Shown in pieces: positions 42,523 to 51,532 of a stretch of DNA of 52,060 bases. The position numbers and the translations under genes were made by a program. The stretch comes from CAKOSP01 sp964369845 (lineage in GTDB: Bacteria > Bacillota_I > Bacilli_A > RF39 > UBA660): positions 1 to 52,060 of the forward strand of contig CAYJFJ010000007.1 in the NCBI GenBank assembly GCA_964369845.1. Direction: 5' to 3'. The notes beneath the pieces were generated by a model. That model saw nothing but the letters and a program-made list of their open reading frames with translations. It had not been told where the DNA came from and did no database searches. Position 1 is the stretch's first letter, and every line of letters begins with the position of its first letter.

Positions 42523-42552
42523 ATTATATAATATAATTGCTTATTTTGTCAA
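42523..42552 (-). promoter_or_regulatory. tRNA-Asn promoter
   Basis: Perfect TTGACA (42547-42552) and TATAAT (42523-42528), 18 bp spacer. Confidence 0.85.
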
Positions 42553-42576
42553 ATGTTTTTTAGTATTTTTTTACAT

Positions 42577-43014
42577 TTATATAAATTTTTTTAAATTATT
42601 ATAATTATTTTCCAAGGTTTCTCTAGATCTTATTGCAAGTTTTTTTATATTTTTATCTATTAATTTATTGCAATTTATTTTTTCTGTCATAGAAATTATT
42701 CCCATATTTGTCCCTTTCATGAACAGTTTAGCTACATTTGATTCACTAGAGTTTTTCATAATTTTCATTTTCATACTCACTTTAGTATTTAGTTTAAGTA
42801 ACGCTGATATACCTTGAGGTTTAACATTACTTTTTTCTAAAAACATTAAAACTTCTTCTTTAATTAGTTCATATTCTTTTTTTTGTTTTTTTAAATATCT
42901 ACGTAATTTATCAACATTTTCTAAATCTTTGTACTCAAGTACATTATCTATACTAATTATTCCCATTTCCATTACTTTATTAATCTCATTTAACATCCTA
43001 ATGTTATCTTCCAT
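42577..43014 (-). CDS. Four-helix hypothetical protein (145 aa), possibly ferritin-like
   Basis: An all-helical protein with a C-terminal block (MGIISMTEKIN, LAIRSRETLENNYNNLKKFI) resembling conserved clostridial ferritin-like helical-bundle proteins. The usual metal-ligand Glu/His set is not evident. It lies 41 nt downstream of the RNase J gene. Confidence 0.55.
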   Translation of the reverse strand: MEDNIRMLNEINKVMEMGIISIDNVLEYKDLENVDKLRRYLKKQKKEYELIKEEVLMFLEKSNVKPQGISALLKLNTKVSMKMKIMKNSSESNVAKLFMKGTNMGIISMTEKINCNKLIDKNIKKLAIRSRETLENNYNNLKKFI

Positions 43015-43055
43015 AAAAAAATCACCTATATATATTATAGGTAATTTATTTTTTA

Positions 43056-44699
43056 TTATACTTCTTGTACTACTGCAATAATCATTGGTTTACATTCAGT
43101 TTCAGAATATAAGAATTTACTTAACTCTTCTCTTATTTCAGATTTAATATTATTATAATCTACATAAGTAGGAGTTATGTTTCTCACTATGATTTCTTCA
43201 CTTAAATTTTTGATTTCAGAAATTAAATCATGAGAATCTTTTATATATACAAATCCTCTTGTTGTAACTTCCGGTCCAACTATTAATACTTTTTCTTTTT
43301 TAGATATTGTAGCACTAATTAATACTATACCGTTTTCAGATAGCATTTCTCTGTCTTTAATAACTAATTCACCAATGTCATCATTACTATTTCCATCAAT
43401 TAAAATATCACTTACCTTAACTTTTTCCACTTTATCTATTAATTTTTTATTTTCAATAAATATTGCTTCACCATTTTGTTTTAAAATGATATTTTCACTT
43501 GGTATACCTAAATTACTTGCTAAATTAGCATTTCCAACCATATATCTATATTCACCTTTAACTGGCATATAATATTTAGGGTTAGTCAGTTTCATCATAA
43601 GCATCAAATCTTCACTTGACGGATGATGAGAAATAACTTTATTCTTAGGTAAATTAACAATATGACATCCGAATTTCGCTAATTCATTTTCAAGTTTAAC
43701 CAAGATTTTTTCGGTACTATCATGTCTTCCTTCAGCTAGAACTACTGTATCATTTTTCTTAAGTGTAATAAATTTATCATATTTATTTAATACTTTATTT
43801 AAGTTAGCATATGGATTAGTTCTATCGTTAGCTATAAGCACTATAGAATTTGGGTCATTAAGATTTGATAAATCACCTAATAGTCCTTCTTCTATATTTA
43901 AATATCCTTCATTTTTAGCAAAATTTATAATATTTTGCATCTTTTTTCCCATTACAACAATTTTTCTATGCTTGTTAACTGCTGCTGCAAATATTTCTCC
44001 GATTGTATATAAATGCTGTGGAAGTATAGAAAATATAATTCTTCCTTCACTGTGATTCATTACATCTTTGAAATTTTCTACTAAATGATGGTTAGGAGAA
44101 GTATGCCCTTTTCTTTCTGAAAACATTGAATCAGACAATAAACATAATACTCCTTGTTTTCCTACATAAGCAATTTTTCCTAAATCCATGTCATAAAAGT
44201 TATTCATTGTTGGATCAATTACAAAATCTCCTGTGTAACAAATTGCTCCATCTTTTGTATTAAGTACATACATAACTGCATCAGGTACACTGTGTGATAC
44301 TGCAATTGGAAATAGTGAAACATGTCCAAAACTTATTTTTTTATGAACTGATATTTCTTCTATATTATTTTTGTTTACACCATCTTCAATCAACATAAAT
44401 TTAGTGAATTTTGTTGCATATATTTTTAAAGTTGGTATTTCTTTAAGCAAATCTTTAACAGCACCCATATTTTCTTTATGTCCATGCGTTAAAAACAATC
44501 CTTTTATTCTTTTTTTATTTTTTACTAAGTATGAAAAATCTGGAATTATATAATCTATTCCTAATAAATTACCACTTGCGTATTTAAGTCCACAATCAAG
44601 TATAAAAATTGAATTATCAACTTCAACTACGTACGTGTTTTTCCCTTCTTCATCTAGACCTCCTAGGCCAAAAATTTTTATTTTACTCATTTTAATCAC
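43056..44699 (-). CDS. RNase J-family protein with degenerate active site (J2-like)
   Basis: The protein of about 550 residues has the metallo-beta-lactamase, beta-CASP and C-terminal domains of RNase J (GGLDEEGKNTYVVE, YTGDFVIDPT, HSVPDAV, PVKGEYRYM). The core motif HxHxDH reads HGHKENMG, so Asp is replaced by Glu and the last His by Asn, and the HGEYR His is Lys. It is probably a weak or inactive subunit like RNase J2 that partners an active J1 elsewhere. Start may be GTG 44699 or ATG 44690; see the RBS entry. Confidence 0.9.
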   Translation of the reverse strand: MIKMSKIKIFGLGGLDEEGKNTYVVEVDNSIFILDCGLKYASGNLLGIDYIIPDFSYLVKNKKRIKGLFLTHGHKENMGAVKDLLKEIPTLKIYATKFTKFMLIEDGVNKNNIEEISVHKKISFGHVSLFPIAVSHSVPDAVMYVLNTKDGAICYTGDFVIDPTMNNFYDMDLGKIAYVGKQGVLCLLSDSMFSERKGHTSPNHHLVENFKDVMNHSEGRIIFSILPQHLYTIGEIFAAAVNKHRKIVVMGKKMQNIINFAKNEGYLNIEEGLLGDLSNLNDPNSIVLIANDRTNPYANLNKVLNKYDKFITLKKNDTVVLAEGRHDSTEKILVKLENELAKFGCHIVNLPKNKVISHHPSSEDLMLMMKLTNPKYYMPVKGEYRYMVGNANLASNLGIPSENIILKQNGEAIFIENKKLIDKVEKVKVSDILIDGNSNDDIGELVIKDREMLSENGIVLISATISKKEKVLIVGPEVTTRGFVYIKDSHDLISEIKNLSEEIIVRNITPTYVDYNNIKSEIREELSKFLYSETECKPMIIAVVQEV

Positions 44700-44735
44700 G
44701 TTTAATCTGGTCACATTACTGTGGCCAGCTCCTTT
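44700..44735 (-). promoter_or_regulatory. Unusual ribosome binding site: SD, hairpin, then start
   Basis: The only good SD (AAAGGAG, 44729-44735) is followed at once by a hairpin (CTGG-C-CACA-GTAA-TGTG-A-CCAG, 44707-44728) and then by 7 nt to GTG 44699. Folding of the hairpin would bring the SD to normal spacing. The same DNA is a near-perfect palindrome and could be an operator instead. Confidence 0.45.
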
Positions 44736-44805
44736 CTAATATATATTTATAAAAAAGTTAAATAATATACGTAATTATAACAAAGAATTCTAAAAAAATC
44801 AAATT

Positions 44806-45561
44806 TTATTCTTTGATGAGTTCACTAAGGTAAACTACTTGGTACCCTTTAAATAAAATTTCACTATATAATATTTTAAAATTTTCTAAACTTAAAGTAT
44901 TTGAAATGTAAAATATTTGTCCACTATAAATATTTTTTTTGTAATTATAATAGTTTTCATTTGTTACTTTTTCATCTACTTTAACTAAATAATAGTTTTT
45001 CTTCTTACATAATGGTTCATTAACTTCGTTTACTACACATATTTCATTATCAAGTAGTGCTCCTAATCTATTGAAATTCTTAATATCATTGTTTATATAT
45101 TCAATAAAATCATTCGAATCATAATTTTCATAAGTTGTTAGTTTCGTAACATTTTCATTATTTACTAACAAATATTTTAATACAAATTCATTATCATCTA
45201 TTATAAAAGATACGTTTCGTCGTGAACTATTTCCACTTACTATATATTTATCCAAATTATTGACAATGCTTACAGTAGGTTTTACTTCGTTAAAAACTAA
45301 ATAATAATTATCAAAAGAAGAAGATGCTCTCATATTATAATAACTTTCTAATACATCAACATTCTTACCAGCTAATCCCGGAACTATTGTTTCACCTTTA
45401 ATCTCAGCATTTATTGCACTAACATTATAAGTTTCTGCACTTCTTTTTATTTTTTCTAACAGTTCATTTTCATTTATTAATAAGTCATTTATTTGATTTA
45501 AGTAAAAAACTGAAAATGTCAAAAGCGATGTTACTGCTAGAGTTTTAAAAATTCTTTTCAC
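44806..45561 (-). CDS. Membrane-anchored extracytoplasmic protein (251 aa), unknown
   Basis: An N-terminal signal anchor (TLAVTSLLTFSVFYLNQI) is followed by an extracytoplasmic domain with one pair of Cys residues (NEICVVNEVNEPLC) that could form a disulfide. The C-terminal IFYISNTLSLENF ... GYQVVYLSELI faintly recalls the end of NodB-type polysaccharide deacetylases, but no catalytic Asp/His motif is seen. Function unknown. Confidence 0.6.
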   Translation of the reverse strand: MKRIFKTLAVTSLLTFSVFYLNQINDLLINENELLEKIKRSAETYNVSAINAEIKGETIVPGLAGKNVDVLESYYNMRASSSFDNYYLVFNEVKPTVSIVNNLDKYIVSGNSSRRNVSFIIDDNEFVLKYLLVNNENVTKLTTYENYDSNDFIEYINNDIKNFNRLGALLDNEICVVNEVNEPLCKKKNYYLVKVDEKVTNENYYNYKKNIYSGQIFYISNTLSLENFKILYSEILFKGYQVVYLSELIKE

Positions 45562-45635
45562 TTTACCACCTATAAAATAATATGTTATGCATGTATTTTA
45601 TTGCATAGAAAAAGTAAATACTTTTAAGCATTTAC

Positions 45636-45992
45636 TTATCCTATTTTTTTCTTAATTAAGTCGGTTCCTCTTTTGGGGTCTTCAAATAAAATTTCATAAA
45701 CAATTCGATCTTTACGAAGTTCATCAATAAATTGAATCTCTTCGCTAGTCATCGTTCTGTATTTTGGATTTGAATTTGAAACTGTCTTTATAAGAGTATC
45801 AGTACCAAGTAAATAATCTGCACTAACTCCAAGCACTTGCATTAACTCGATGATATTTTCTAAATTAGGGTTTCTAGTTTCTTTTTCATAGCAACAAATA
45901 GCGGATTTTCCAACGCCGATTAGTTCGCCTAACTGTTCTTGGGTAAGCTTTAGTTCTTTACGTCTTTTTCTAAGCCTATTACCTATAATCAC
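45636..45992 (-). CDS. XRE-family transcriptional regulator
   Basis: The N-terminal HTH_3 domain (GNRLRKRRKELKLTQEQLGELIGVGKSAICCYE, then TRNPNLENIIELMQVLGVSADYLLG) is typical Cro/CI type. GTG 45992 (118 aa) is the start because GAGAGGTGG lies upstream; an upstream in-frame ATG at 46022 precedes that SD. The C-terminal approximately 45 residues are an unassigned helical tail. Targets unknown. Confidence 0.88.
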   Translation of the reverse strand: MIIGNRLRKRRKELKLTQEQLGELIGVGKSAICCYEKETRNPNLENIIELMQVLGVSADYLLGTDTLIKTVSNSNPKYRTMTSEEIQFIDELRKDRIVYEILFEDPKRGTDLIKKKIG

Positions 45993-46062
45993 TTTTCCAC
46001 CTCTCAACTTTAGTATAAACACATGAGAAATGTTTTAGTAATTATTTTACCAAACGTAAACT

Positions 46063-46401
46063 TTATACCTTTTCTTTTTTATCTGATGATAAGAATGTTA
46101 TCTTCTCAACTACTACTTCCGTCATAAATTTTACTTCTTTGTTTTCTTTTTCATATATACGAGTTTCTATTCTACCTTTAACACCTACTACATCTCCACT
46201 TTGACAATACTCACAGGTATTTGCAGCTACTGAATTCCACAAAACACATCTAATGAAATCAGTATCATATACTCCATCAATATTTTTGTAATTGCGCGTT
46301 ACCGCTAATGTAATTACCGTTCTTTTTTTGTCATCTTCTGATCCTGTGATCATCTCTGGATTTTTAGTAAGTCTACCTACTAAAACAACGTTGTTCAACA
46401 T
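46063..46401 (-). CDS. ssb: Short single-stranded DNA-binding protein
   Basis: The OB-fold SSB shows MLNNVVLVGRLTKNPE, VITLAVTRNYKN, DTDFIRCVLWNSVAANTCEYCQSGDVVGVKGRIETR. At 112 residues it lacks the linker and acidic DDDIPF-type tip used to recruit partners, so it is probably an accessory paralogue rather than the main replicative SSB. SD AAAGGAGG. Confidence 0.9.
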   Translation of the reverse strand: MLNNVVLVGRLTKNPEMITGSEDDKKRTVITLAVTRNYKNIDGVYDTDFIRCVLWNSVAANTCEYCQSGDVVGVKGRIETRIYEKENKEVKFMTEVVVEKITFLSSDKKEKV

Positions 46402-46502
46402 TTCTGCCTCCTTTCAACAATAAATTATCACCTATAAAACAAAGAGTCAAAAGACAAAAAAAGAAATTTTGACATACAAACTTTAATATTCTGCTTACAA
46501 AA

Positions 46503-46530
46503 AATCAAATTTGTTAGTTCAAATTTGATT
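46503..46530. repeat. Inverted repeat in the divergent ssb/46600 intergenic region
   Basis: AATCAAATTTG (46503-46513) and CAAATTTGATT (46520-46530) around 6 nt. Each arm contains the palindrome CAAATTTG. It sits 22 bp upstream of the plus-strand promoter and could be an operator or a hairpin. Confidence 0.5.
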
Positions 46531-46551
46531 TATTTGTTATTTTTTAAATTA

Positions 46552-46580
46552 TTGAATTTTCTTTTCTTTTTTGGTACTAT
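46552..46580 (+). promoter_or_regulatory. Promoter for the tail-anchored protein gene
   Basis: TTGAAT (46552-46557) and TACTAT (46575-46580), 17 bp spacer. Confidence 0.6.
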
Positions 46581-46599
46581 GTATATAGTAGGAGTTCAT

Positions 46600-47334
46600 A
46601 TGATAGAAAACATTGATATAAATAATTTACCATCAAGTAGTTTAATGAATAAAATTCACTTTGAAAACATTTACCCTTTATATCCCAATTTAAGTGATTT
46701 TTATATGGAAGACAACACTTTATTTTACAAAAATTACAACTCTTCTTCTATTGCAAGTTTAGAGTTAACTAATCTTTACATTAATAAAATCGATGATACA
46801 CTATATAGTTACACTCCAAATGAAATTTTCTTTATATTAAAAACTTTAGTTAACTTAAGTACAAAATCTAGTGAACTTTACAATAGTCTTAAGATGTTTA
46901 AAGAATCTTTAGCTACTCCTTATATAAACAATGAGCAATTAAACAATATTTATGATAAAACTTCTTTATATTATAAAGTTAAAAGTATTCTTCCATTTAA
47001 TGATGAAGAATTAAATAAATTATTTGAACTTTTATTAAATTGTGTTACTTATGCTTATTTTCCAGAAAATGAAAATAAACCAGGATCGGTTTATTTGAGA
47101 AATTTAGTAATAGAATATTCTAATTATTTAATGACAAGTTCTAGCAACACTAGTTCTAAAGTAAGAATATTATCACAAAACAATACTAGTTCCACTGAAG
47201 AATTAACTGAAAACTTTCATAATGCCGATAACTTCTTTAAAGTAGCAGGTTTTGCAAATGCTACACTTGCAATATCTATTACTGTAATGATTGGAATTAT
47301 TTTAGCAATTTTAACACTAGCTTTTATCGTTTAG
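46600..47334 (+). CDS. Tail-anchored hypothetical protein (244 aa)
   Basis: Not recognised. ATG 46600 (MIENIDINNLP) has SD AGGAG; upstream in-frame sequence overlaps the promoter. The body is helical and soluble. The C-terminus has a TM helix (ATLAISITVMIGIILAILTL) ending the protein, so it is predicted to be a tail-anchored membrane protein with the bulk in the cytoplasm. It overlaps the convergent gene by 18 nt. Confidence 0.65.
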   Translation: MIENIDINNLPSSSLMNKIHFENIYPLYPNLSDFYMEDNTLFYKNYNSSSIASLELTNLYINKIDDTLYSYTPNEIFFILKTLVNLSTKSSELYNSLKMFKESLATPYINNEQLNNIYDKTSLYYKVKSILPFNDEELNKLFELLLNCVTYAYFPENENKPGSVYLRNLVIEYSNYLMTSSSNTSSKVRILSQNNTSSTEELTENFHNADNFFKVAGFANATLAISITVMIGIILAILTLAFIV

Positions 47335-48033
47335 TGTTTTTTTATGCCATAAAACTATAAAACATGCAGACGCAATAGATGGAATAGCAAATAAAACCAA
47401 CCAAAATAATGGACTTAAATATGATAAGAATGGTAATATTTCATACATATATGGATCAAACGATGTTGTAAATATATAATTTGTTCCTAATATTAAATTT
47501 AGTATAAACACTAAAATATAAACTATTAATGTGTAAATTAAATAAGGTTTTAAACCTTTTAAGCTAACTTGGTACTTTTGAACAAATAATGTATAAAATG
47601 TTCCTATTATTAAAAAATGATGCGTTATAATTAATACAACTAATTGATATCTATCAAACGATATATCATTATTTAAAAATATCAAATTTGATAATGCTCC
47701 TAAGAAATTAGCAAAAAATAAGAAATTAAACAATTTATCTTTTTTAAATATTAACATATATGAATAAAAAATTGCATTTATATAACAGTACTGAACTGGT
47801 AAGTGATAATTTATATCAAATGAATTTGTGAAAATTGCTCCTAAGACATAAACAACTATACTCAGTATAATAGTTATTCCTATAAAATATGGAATCCATT
47901 TCAATCTTTCTAATTTCTTTTTATATTTATAAATTAAGTAAATACTTAATATTGTAACAACTATAAGTGTTATATGCACTGGTCCTAAAAATGGTAAACT
48001 ACTGTTGCTAACTGACCCAAAATAATACTTCAT
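47317..48033 (-). CDS. YwaF/TIGR02206-family integral membrane protein
   Basis: The 238-residue protein has about seven TM helices and family landmarks: FLGPVHITLI at the N-terminus, YHLPVQYCYINAI, ITHHFLIIGTFYTLF and LGTNYIFTTSF. Function of the family is unknown. Confidence 0.8.
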   Translation of the reverse strand: MKYYFGSVSNSSLPFLGPVHITLIVVTILSIYLIYKYKKKLERLKWIPYFIGITIILSIVVYVLGAIFTNSFDINYHLPVQYCYINAIFYSYMLIFKKDKLFNFLFFANFLGALSNLIFLNNDISFDRYQLVVLIITHHFLIIGTFYTLFVQKYQVSLKGLKPYLIYTLIVYILVFILNLILGTNYIFTTSFDPYMYEILPFLSYLSPLFWLVLFAIPSIASACFIVLWHKKTLNDKS

Positions 48034-48079
48034 AATACTCCTAACTTAGACATTATAGCACATAATATATTTTTTTAAA

Positions 48080-48109
48080 ATTAAAAGTAGACTTTCATCT
48101 ACATTTTTT
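48080..48109 (-). terminator. spoVS terminator
   Basis: GTAGA pairs with TCTAC (48087-48091 with 48098-48102), followed by a U-rich tract. The stem is short, so moderate confidence. Confidence 0.55.
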
Positions 48110-48362
48110 ATTTTGCCTCTACAATTAGTTTTATTGCAGTTTTTTCGATGCCATCTATAACAGTTTCATTAAAGGCTGGAGTTAGAACTAAATTTTCTCC
48201 TGTAGGAGCTATAAACCCTCTTGCTATTGCTACTGATTTTATTGCTTGGTTTAAAGATGCAGCTCCTATCGTTTGTATTTCTACTTTTTTATTTTCTCTA
48301 AATAAACTAGCTATTGCACCTGCTACCTTATTTGGATTTGATTTAGATGATACTTTTAACAT
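48108..48362 (-). CDS. spoVS: Stage V sporulation protein S (SpoVS/Alba-like)
   Basis: The 84-residue protein from ATG 48362 (SD AGGAGG) matches SpoVS: MLKVSSKSNPNKVAGAI, IQTIGAASLNQAIKSVAIARGF and LVLTPAFNETVIDGIEKTAIKL. It is a small Alba-like nucleic-acid-binding protein found also in non-sporulating bacteria. In-frame sequence back to 48410 lies ahead of the SD. Confidence 0.93.
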   Translation of the reverse strand: MLKVSSKSNPNKVAGAIASLFRENKKVEIQTIGAASLNQAIKSVAIARGFIAPTGENLVLTPAFNETVIDGIEKTAIKLIVEAK

Positions 48363-48399
48363 TATTATTTTCCTCCTAATAAATAATATGTAACTCATT

Positions 48400-48423
48400 A
48401 AAAAAAACAACTTAAGAGTTGCC
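48400..48423 (-). terminator. Terminator of the symporter gene
   Basis: CAACT pairs with AGTTG (48408-48412 with 48417-48421), followed by eight U on the minus strand. Confidence 0.7.
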
Positions 48424-49665
48424 TTTTTTATTTTTCATCCAGTTTTTACCATCTATTATTCTTGAACTTAGCATTGCTGCTGGTGAATCTCCTACTACAT
48501 TTAAAAGCGTTGCTGGAGCATCTATAACAGTTGCTATAATAGTAAGTATCGGAAGTGCCGCTACTGGGTAACCCATCATAGTTATAATCATCATTTCTGA
48601 TATTGTTCCTCCACCAATTGGTACAGCAGATACTAATAAAGTAGCTAATAAAGATATACCTAGAACTTCTAAAGAAGAACCAAATGTTGAGATGTTAGTT
48701 CCGAATAATGAAACTAAAAACATTATTTTAAAAACACTTCCAATGCTTGAACCATCTTTGTGAAAACTTGTTCCTAAAGTTACAGTAGTTTCAGCAATAT
48801 CTTCTGGAACTCCGATATTTTTAGTACAAGTAATATTTACTGGCACTGATGCTGCTGATGAACATGTACCTAAAGCTGTTAATGAACTCGGAATTATATT
48901 TTTCCAAAAAGATTTTACTCCTTTTTTTCCACCTGATACTAATGCAATCAATGTATAAACAACAAAGAACATTATAGCACTTGCTAGTAAATATAATGCA
49001 AATGTTAATAAATAACCTGTAGCTATGGAAGTTCCTACCGTTCCTATTAGCGTTGCAAAGTAAGCACCTAAACCTATTGGTGCATACCACATTATTATAT
49101 TAATAAAGTTGATTACTACTTCTAAAAAAGATTCAAGAGTTTCTTTTACTTTTTCTCCTTTTTCCTTACTTTTATTAATTGCAAAACCAAATAAAATTGC
49201 CACTAACATTAAAGCTATCATATTCTCTTTACTTAATAATGATGAAAAATCATTAACACTAATTAAGTCTACTGTTCTTTCTAATAAATTCAAGTCTTCA
49301 ACTTCTGCACTTATACTTTCATCTAAACTTTCTGTAACAGATGCATGATTAGTGTCTACAAGTTTTATTTTACTTGTTATTCCAAATGCTATTAAAACTG
49401 AAATTATTGAAGTTACTGCAAATACCATGAATGTTGTAACTAAAATTTTACCAAGTCTTTTTTTACCTCCCATCTTCGATACTGAAACTGTAATCGACAA
49501 AAATATTAATGGTACGATTATAATTAACAATAAGTTTAAAAACAAGTCTCCAAGTGGACTAATTATCACTATATCTTCTTTAAATATTGCACCTAATATA
49601 CCACCAATAATTATACCTATTAGTAAAAATAGAGTTTGTTTATAATTTTTAAACAATTTTTTCAT
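48412..49665 (-). CDS. Dicarboxylate/amino acid:cation symporter (DAACS family)
   Basis: The 417-residue protein has eight TM helices plus re-entrant loops of the GltP/SstT fold, including the Ser-rich SSAASVPVNITCTKNIGV, SFHKDGSSIGSVFKIMFL and GGGTISEMMIITMMGYP. It imports glutamate, aspartate, serine/threonine or C4-dicarboxylates with Na+ or H+. The Ser-rich loop and TLGTSFHKDG suggest an amino-acid substrate, but it cannot be fixed. Confidence 0.9.
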   Translation of the reverse strand: MKKLFKNYKQTLFLLIGIIIGGILGAIFKEDIVIISPLGDLFLNLLLIIIVPLIFLSITVSVSKMGGKKRLGKILVTTFMVFAVTSIISVLIAFGITSKIKLVDTNHASVTESLDESISAEVEDLNLLERTVDLISVNDFSSLLSKENMIALMLVAILFGFAINKSKEKGEKVKETLESFLEVVINFINIIMWYAPIGLGAYFATLIGTVGTSIATGYLLTFALYLLASAIMFFVVYTLIALVSGGKKGVKSFWKNIIPSSLTALGTCSSAASVPVNITCTKNIGVPEDIAETTVTLGTSFHKDGSSIGSVFKIMFLVSLFGTNISTFGSSLEVLGISLLATLLVSAVPIGGGTISEMMIITMMGYPVAALPILTIIATVIDAPATLLNVVGDSPAAMLSSRIIDGKNWMKNKKGNS

Positions 49666-49720
49666 TTTTTCTCTCCTTTGTTAAATTATATTACAATTAC
49701 TTAAAAACTTTAAACTCTAA

Positions 49721-49761
49721 AATCCACAAAACAAAATATATTTTACAACAAATCCACAAAA
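49721..49761. repeat. Direct repeat 30 bp apart near the Sel1 gene promoter
   Basis: AATCCACAAAA occurs at 49721-49731 and 49751-49761, exactly 30 bp (about three helical turns) apart; the second copy lies in the promoter spacer. Each also matches 7 of 9 bases of a DnaA box. Confidence 0.6.
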
Positions 49762-49770
49762 TGTTATAAT
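49742..49770 (+). promoter_or_regulatory. Promoter of the Sel1-repeat gene
   Basis: TTTACA (49742-49747) and TATAAT (49765-49770), 17 bp spacer. Confidence 0.75.
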
Positions 49771-49785
49771 ATTTTTGGTGATGGA

Positions 49786-51306
49786 ATGAAAACATTAATA
49801 AAAATGAATTTGAATGATAATCAATTATCCTATGGGAATTTAAACAAAATTTTAAAAAGTTTAGCCAAAAATAAAAAAATATTAACTCAATCAGACATAT
49901 TTTATATATTATTTGAAGTGGATAATATTAGTGATACTACCATTAACAATTACATTGTAGGAATTCGCTCTATACATTCAGATTATAAAGAAATTTACTT
50001 AAAAAAACTTCATTTATATAAGAGTGATCCTGACGTTTTACTTCCTGTTATATCGAGTTTAATAGCTATTTTAGAAAGTTCTTTTGACCTTAAAGTTACT
50101 AAAGAATATATAAAAAATAGCAATACTATAAAGATTTTATGTAATAAATTATTTAATTTAGCTAAGAATGATGATTCTACTACTGATAAGTTTAAAGAGA
50201 AACTTTCTTTTTATATCAATTCAAAAAATTACATTTCTTTTCTAAGCGAAATTTTATTTTTTGTAATCATTGAAAAAAAACAACCTGCTTATGTAGAAGA
50301 TACTAAACTCGAAGTTATCCAAAATATTTTAAGCAATACTATGATTTCTATTAATGATGTAGAAAAGTATTTAAAATTAAAGTTAGTTGAAGGTAGCAAT
50401 TACAATTATGCACTCAAAACCATGAGCAATAATAATAATTCATACGCTTTATACGAACTTGGCATGAACGAATATAAAGGATACGTTACAGGCAAAAGAA
50501 GATATGAAGTTGCTTTTGATTATTTTTTAAAAGCTTCAAACAATAATCATCCTGGAGCTAATCACATGGTGGCTAGTCTAATAATCAAGAATCAAATTGA
50601 AAATAACTCCTCTTATAATTTAGACTTTGCTTATAAAAAACTTGAATACGCTATAAATTTAGGTTCAGTTGCAGCAATAAACTTAAAAGGTATTATGTTT
50701 TACAATGGAATTTATCCTGCCAAAAAGAATATAAATGAAGCTTTGAAACTTTTTGAAAAAGCCGCTAGTTATAACTACGCTTATGCTTTTAACAATTTAG
50801 GAATGCATTTCGAAAATAAAAAAGATAATAAAAAAGCTTTCGAATACTACTTAAAAAGTGCTAACCTAAATGAATGTTGGGCTTCTAATAAAGTTGGAAT
50901 GTATTATTTTGAACAAAGAGACTATAAAAACTGTTTTAAATATTTAAATAATGCTCTTGAAGATGAATTTTATTCTTTATATTCTTATACTTTATATAAT
51001 TTAGCAACTATATTTTATGAAAAAGGTTTCCCTATTCTTAACATCAAACAAGATTATAATAAAGCTTTCGAACTATTTAATATCGCGGCTAAAAAAAATA
51101 ATATTGATGCACAATACAAACTACTATTACATTATTATAAAGAATTTAAAATTAATAATGATGATTATACTAAATTAAAAGTTCTTGAAATTAAAAAAAA
51201 TATAGAAACTAATCCTACATTCAATATTGAATTTAAAAATAAAATAGAAACAGTAATTTCTAAATTAGATTCTAATTTAAACATTAATATTAATTTGGAT
51301 GTATAA
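49786..51306 (+). CDS. Sel1-like (TPR) repeat protein, 506 aa
   Basis: The N-terminal approximately 200 residues are helical and unassigned. From about 215 to 440 there are Sel1-type repeats (AFDYFLKASNNNHPGANHMVA, ALKLFEKAASYNYAYAFNNLG, AFEYYLKSANLNECWASNKVG, AFELFNIAAKKNNIDAQYKL). Such arrays mediate protein-protein contacts. There is no signal peptide, so it is cytoplasmic. The start has GGTGATGGA just upstream. Confidence 0.85.
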   Translation: MKTLIKMNLNDNQLSYGNLNKILKSLAKNKKILTQSDIFYILFEVDNISDTTINNYIVGIRSIHSDYKEIYLKKLHLYKSDPDVLLPVISSLIAILESSFDLKVTKEYIKNSNTIKILCNKLFNLAKNDDSTTDKFKEKLSFYINSKNYISFLSEILFFVIIEKKQPAYVEDTKLEVIQNILSNTMISINDVEKYLKLKLVEGSNYNYALKTMSNNNNSYALYELGMNEYKGYVTGKRRYEVAFDYFLKASNNNHPGANHMVASLIIKNQIENNSSYNLDFAYKKLEYAINLGSVAAINLKGIMFYNGIYPAKKNINEALKLFEKAASYNYAYAFNNLGMHFENKKDNKKAFEYYLKSANLNECWASNKVGMYYFEQRDYKNCFKYLNNALEDEFYSLYSYTLYNLATIFYEKGFPILNIKQDYNKAFELFNIAAKKNNIDAQYKLLLHYYKEFKINNDDYTKLKVLEIKKNIETNPTFNIEFKNKIETVISKLDSNLNININLDV

Positions 51307-51532
51307 AATTAAATAAACTATCCATTATATTAATGTAATATATTTAAAGAAAATTAAAAATATATTAATTTAAAAAATATTAATAATTTATGTATAAAAA
51401 TTATTTTTCTCAGCATAATATAAATGTAATATATAAATATTATAAAATATTATGGTAAATTAAAATTAATTTTTAATATACATAGTAATAATATTTTAAT
51501 AAATAAATTAATATAAATATATTACAAATAAT
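51307..51532. other. Extreme AT-rich gene-free stretch
   Basis: Almost pure A/T with very few G or C. No ORF, RNA gene or clear promoter is seen in it. It lies between the Sel1 gene and a plus-strand terminator. Confidence 0.7.

Noticed and set aside
48108..48362. Evidence that the organism sporulates
   Set aside because: SpoVS alone is widespread in non-sporulating bacteria; no other sporulation gene is in the window.
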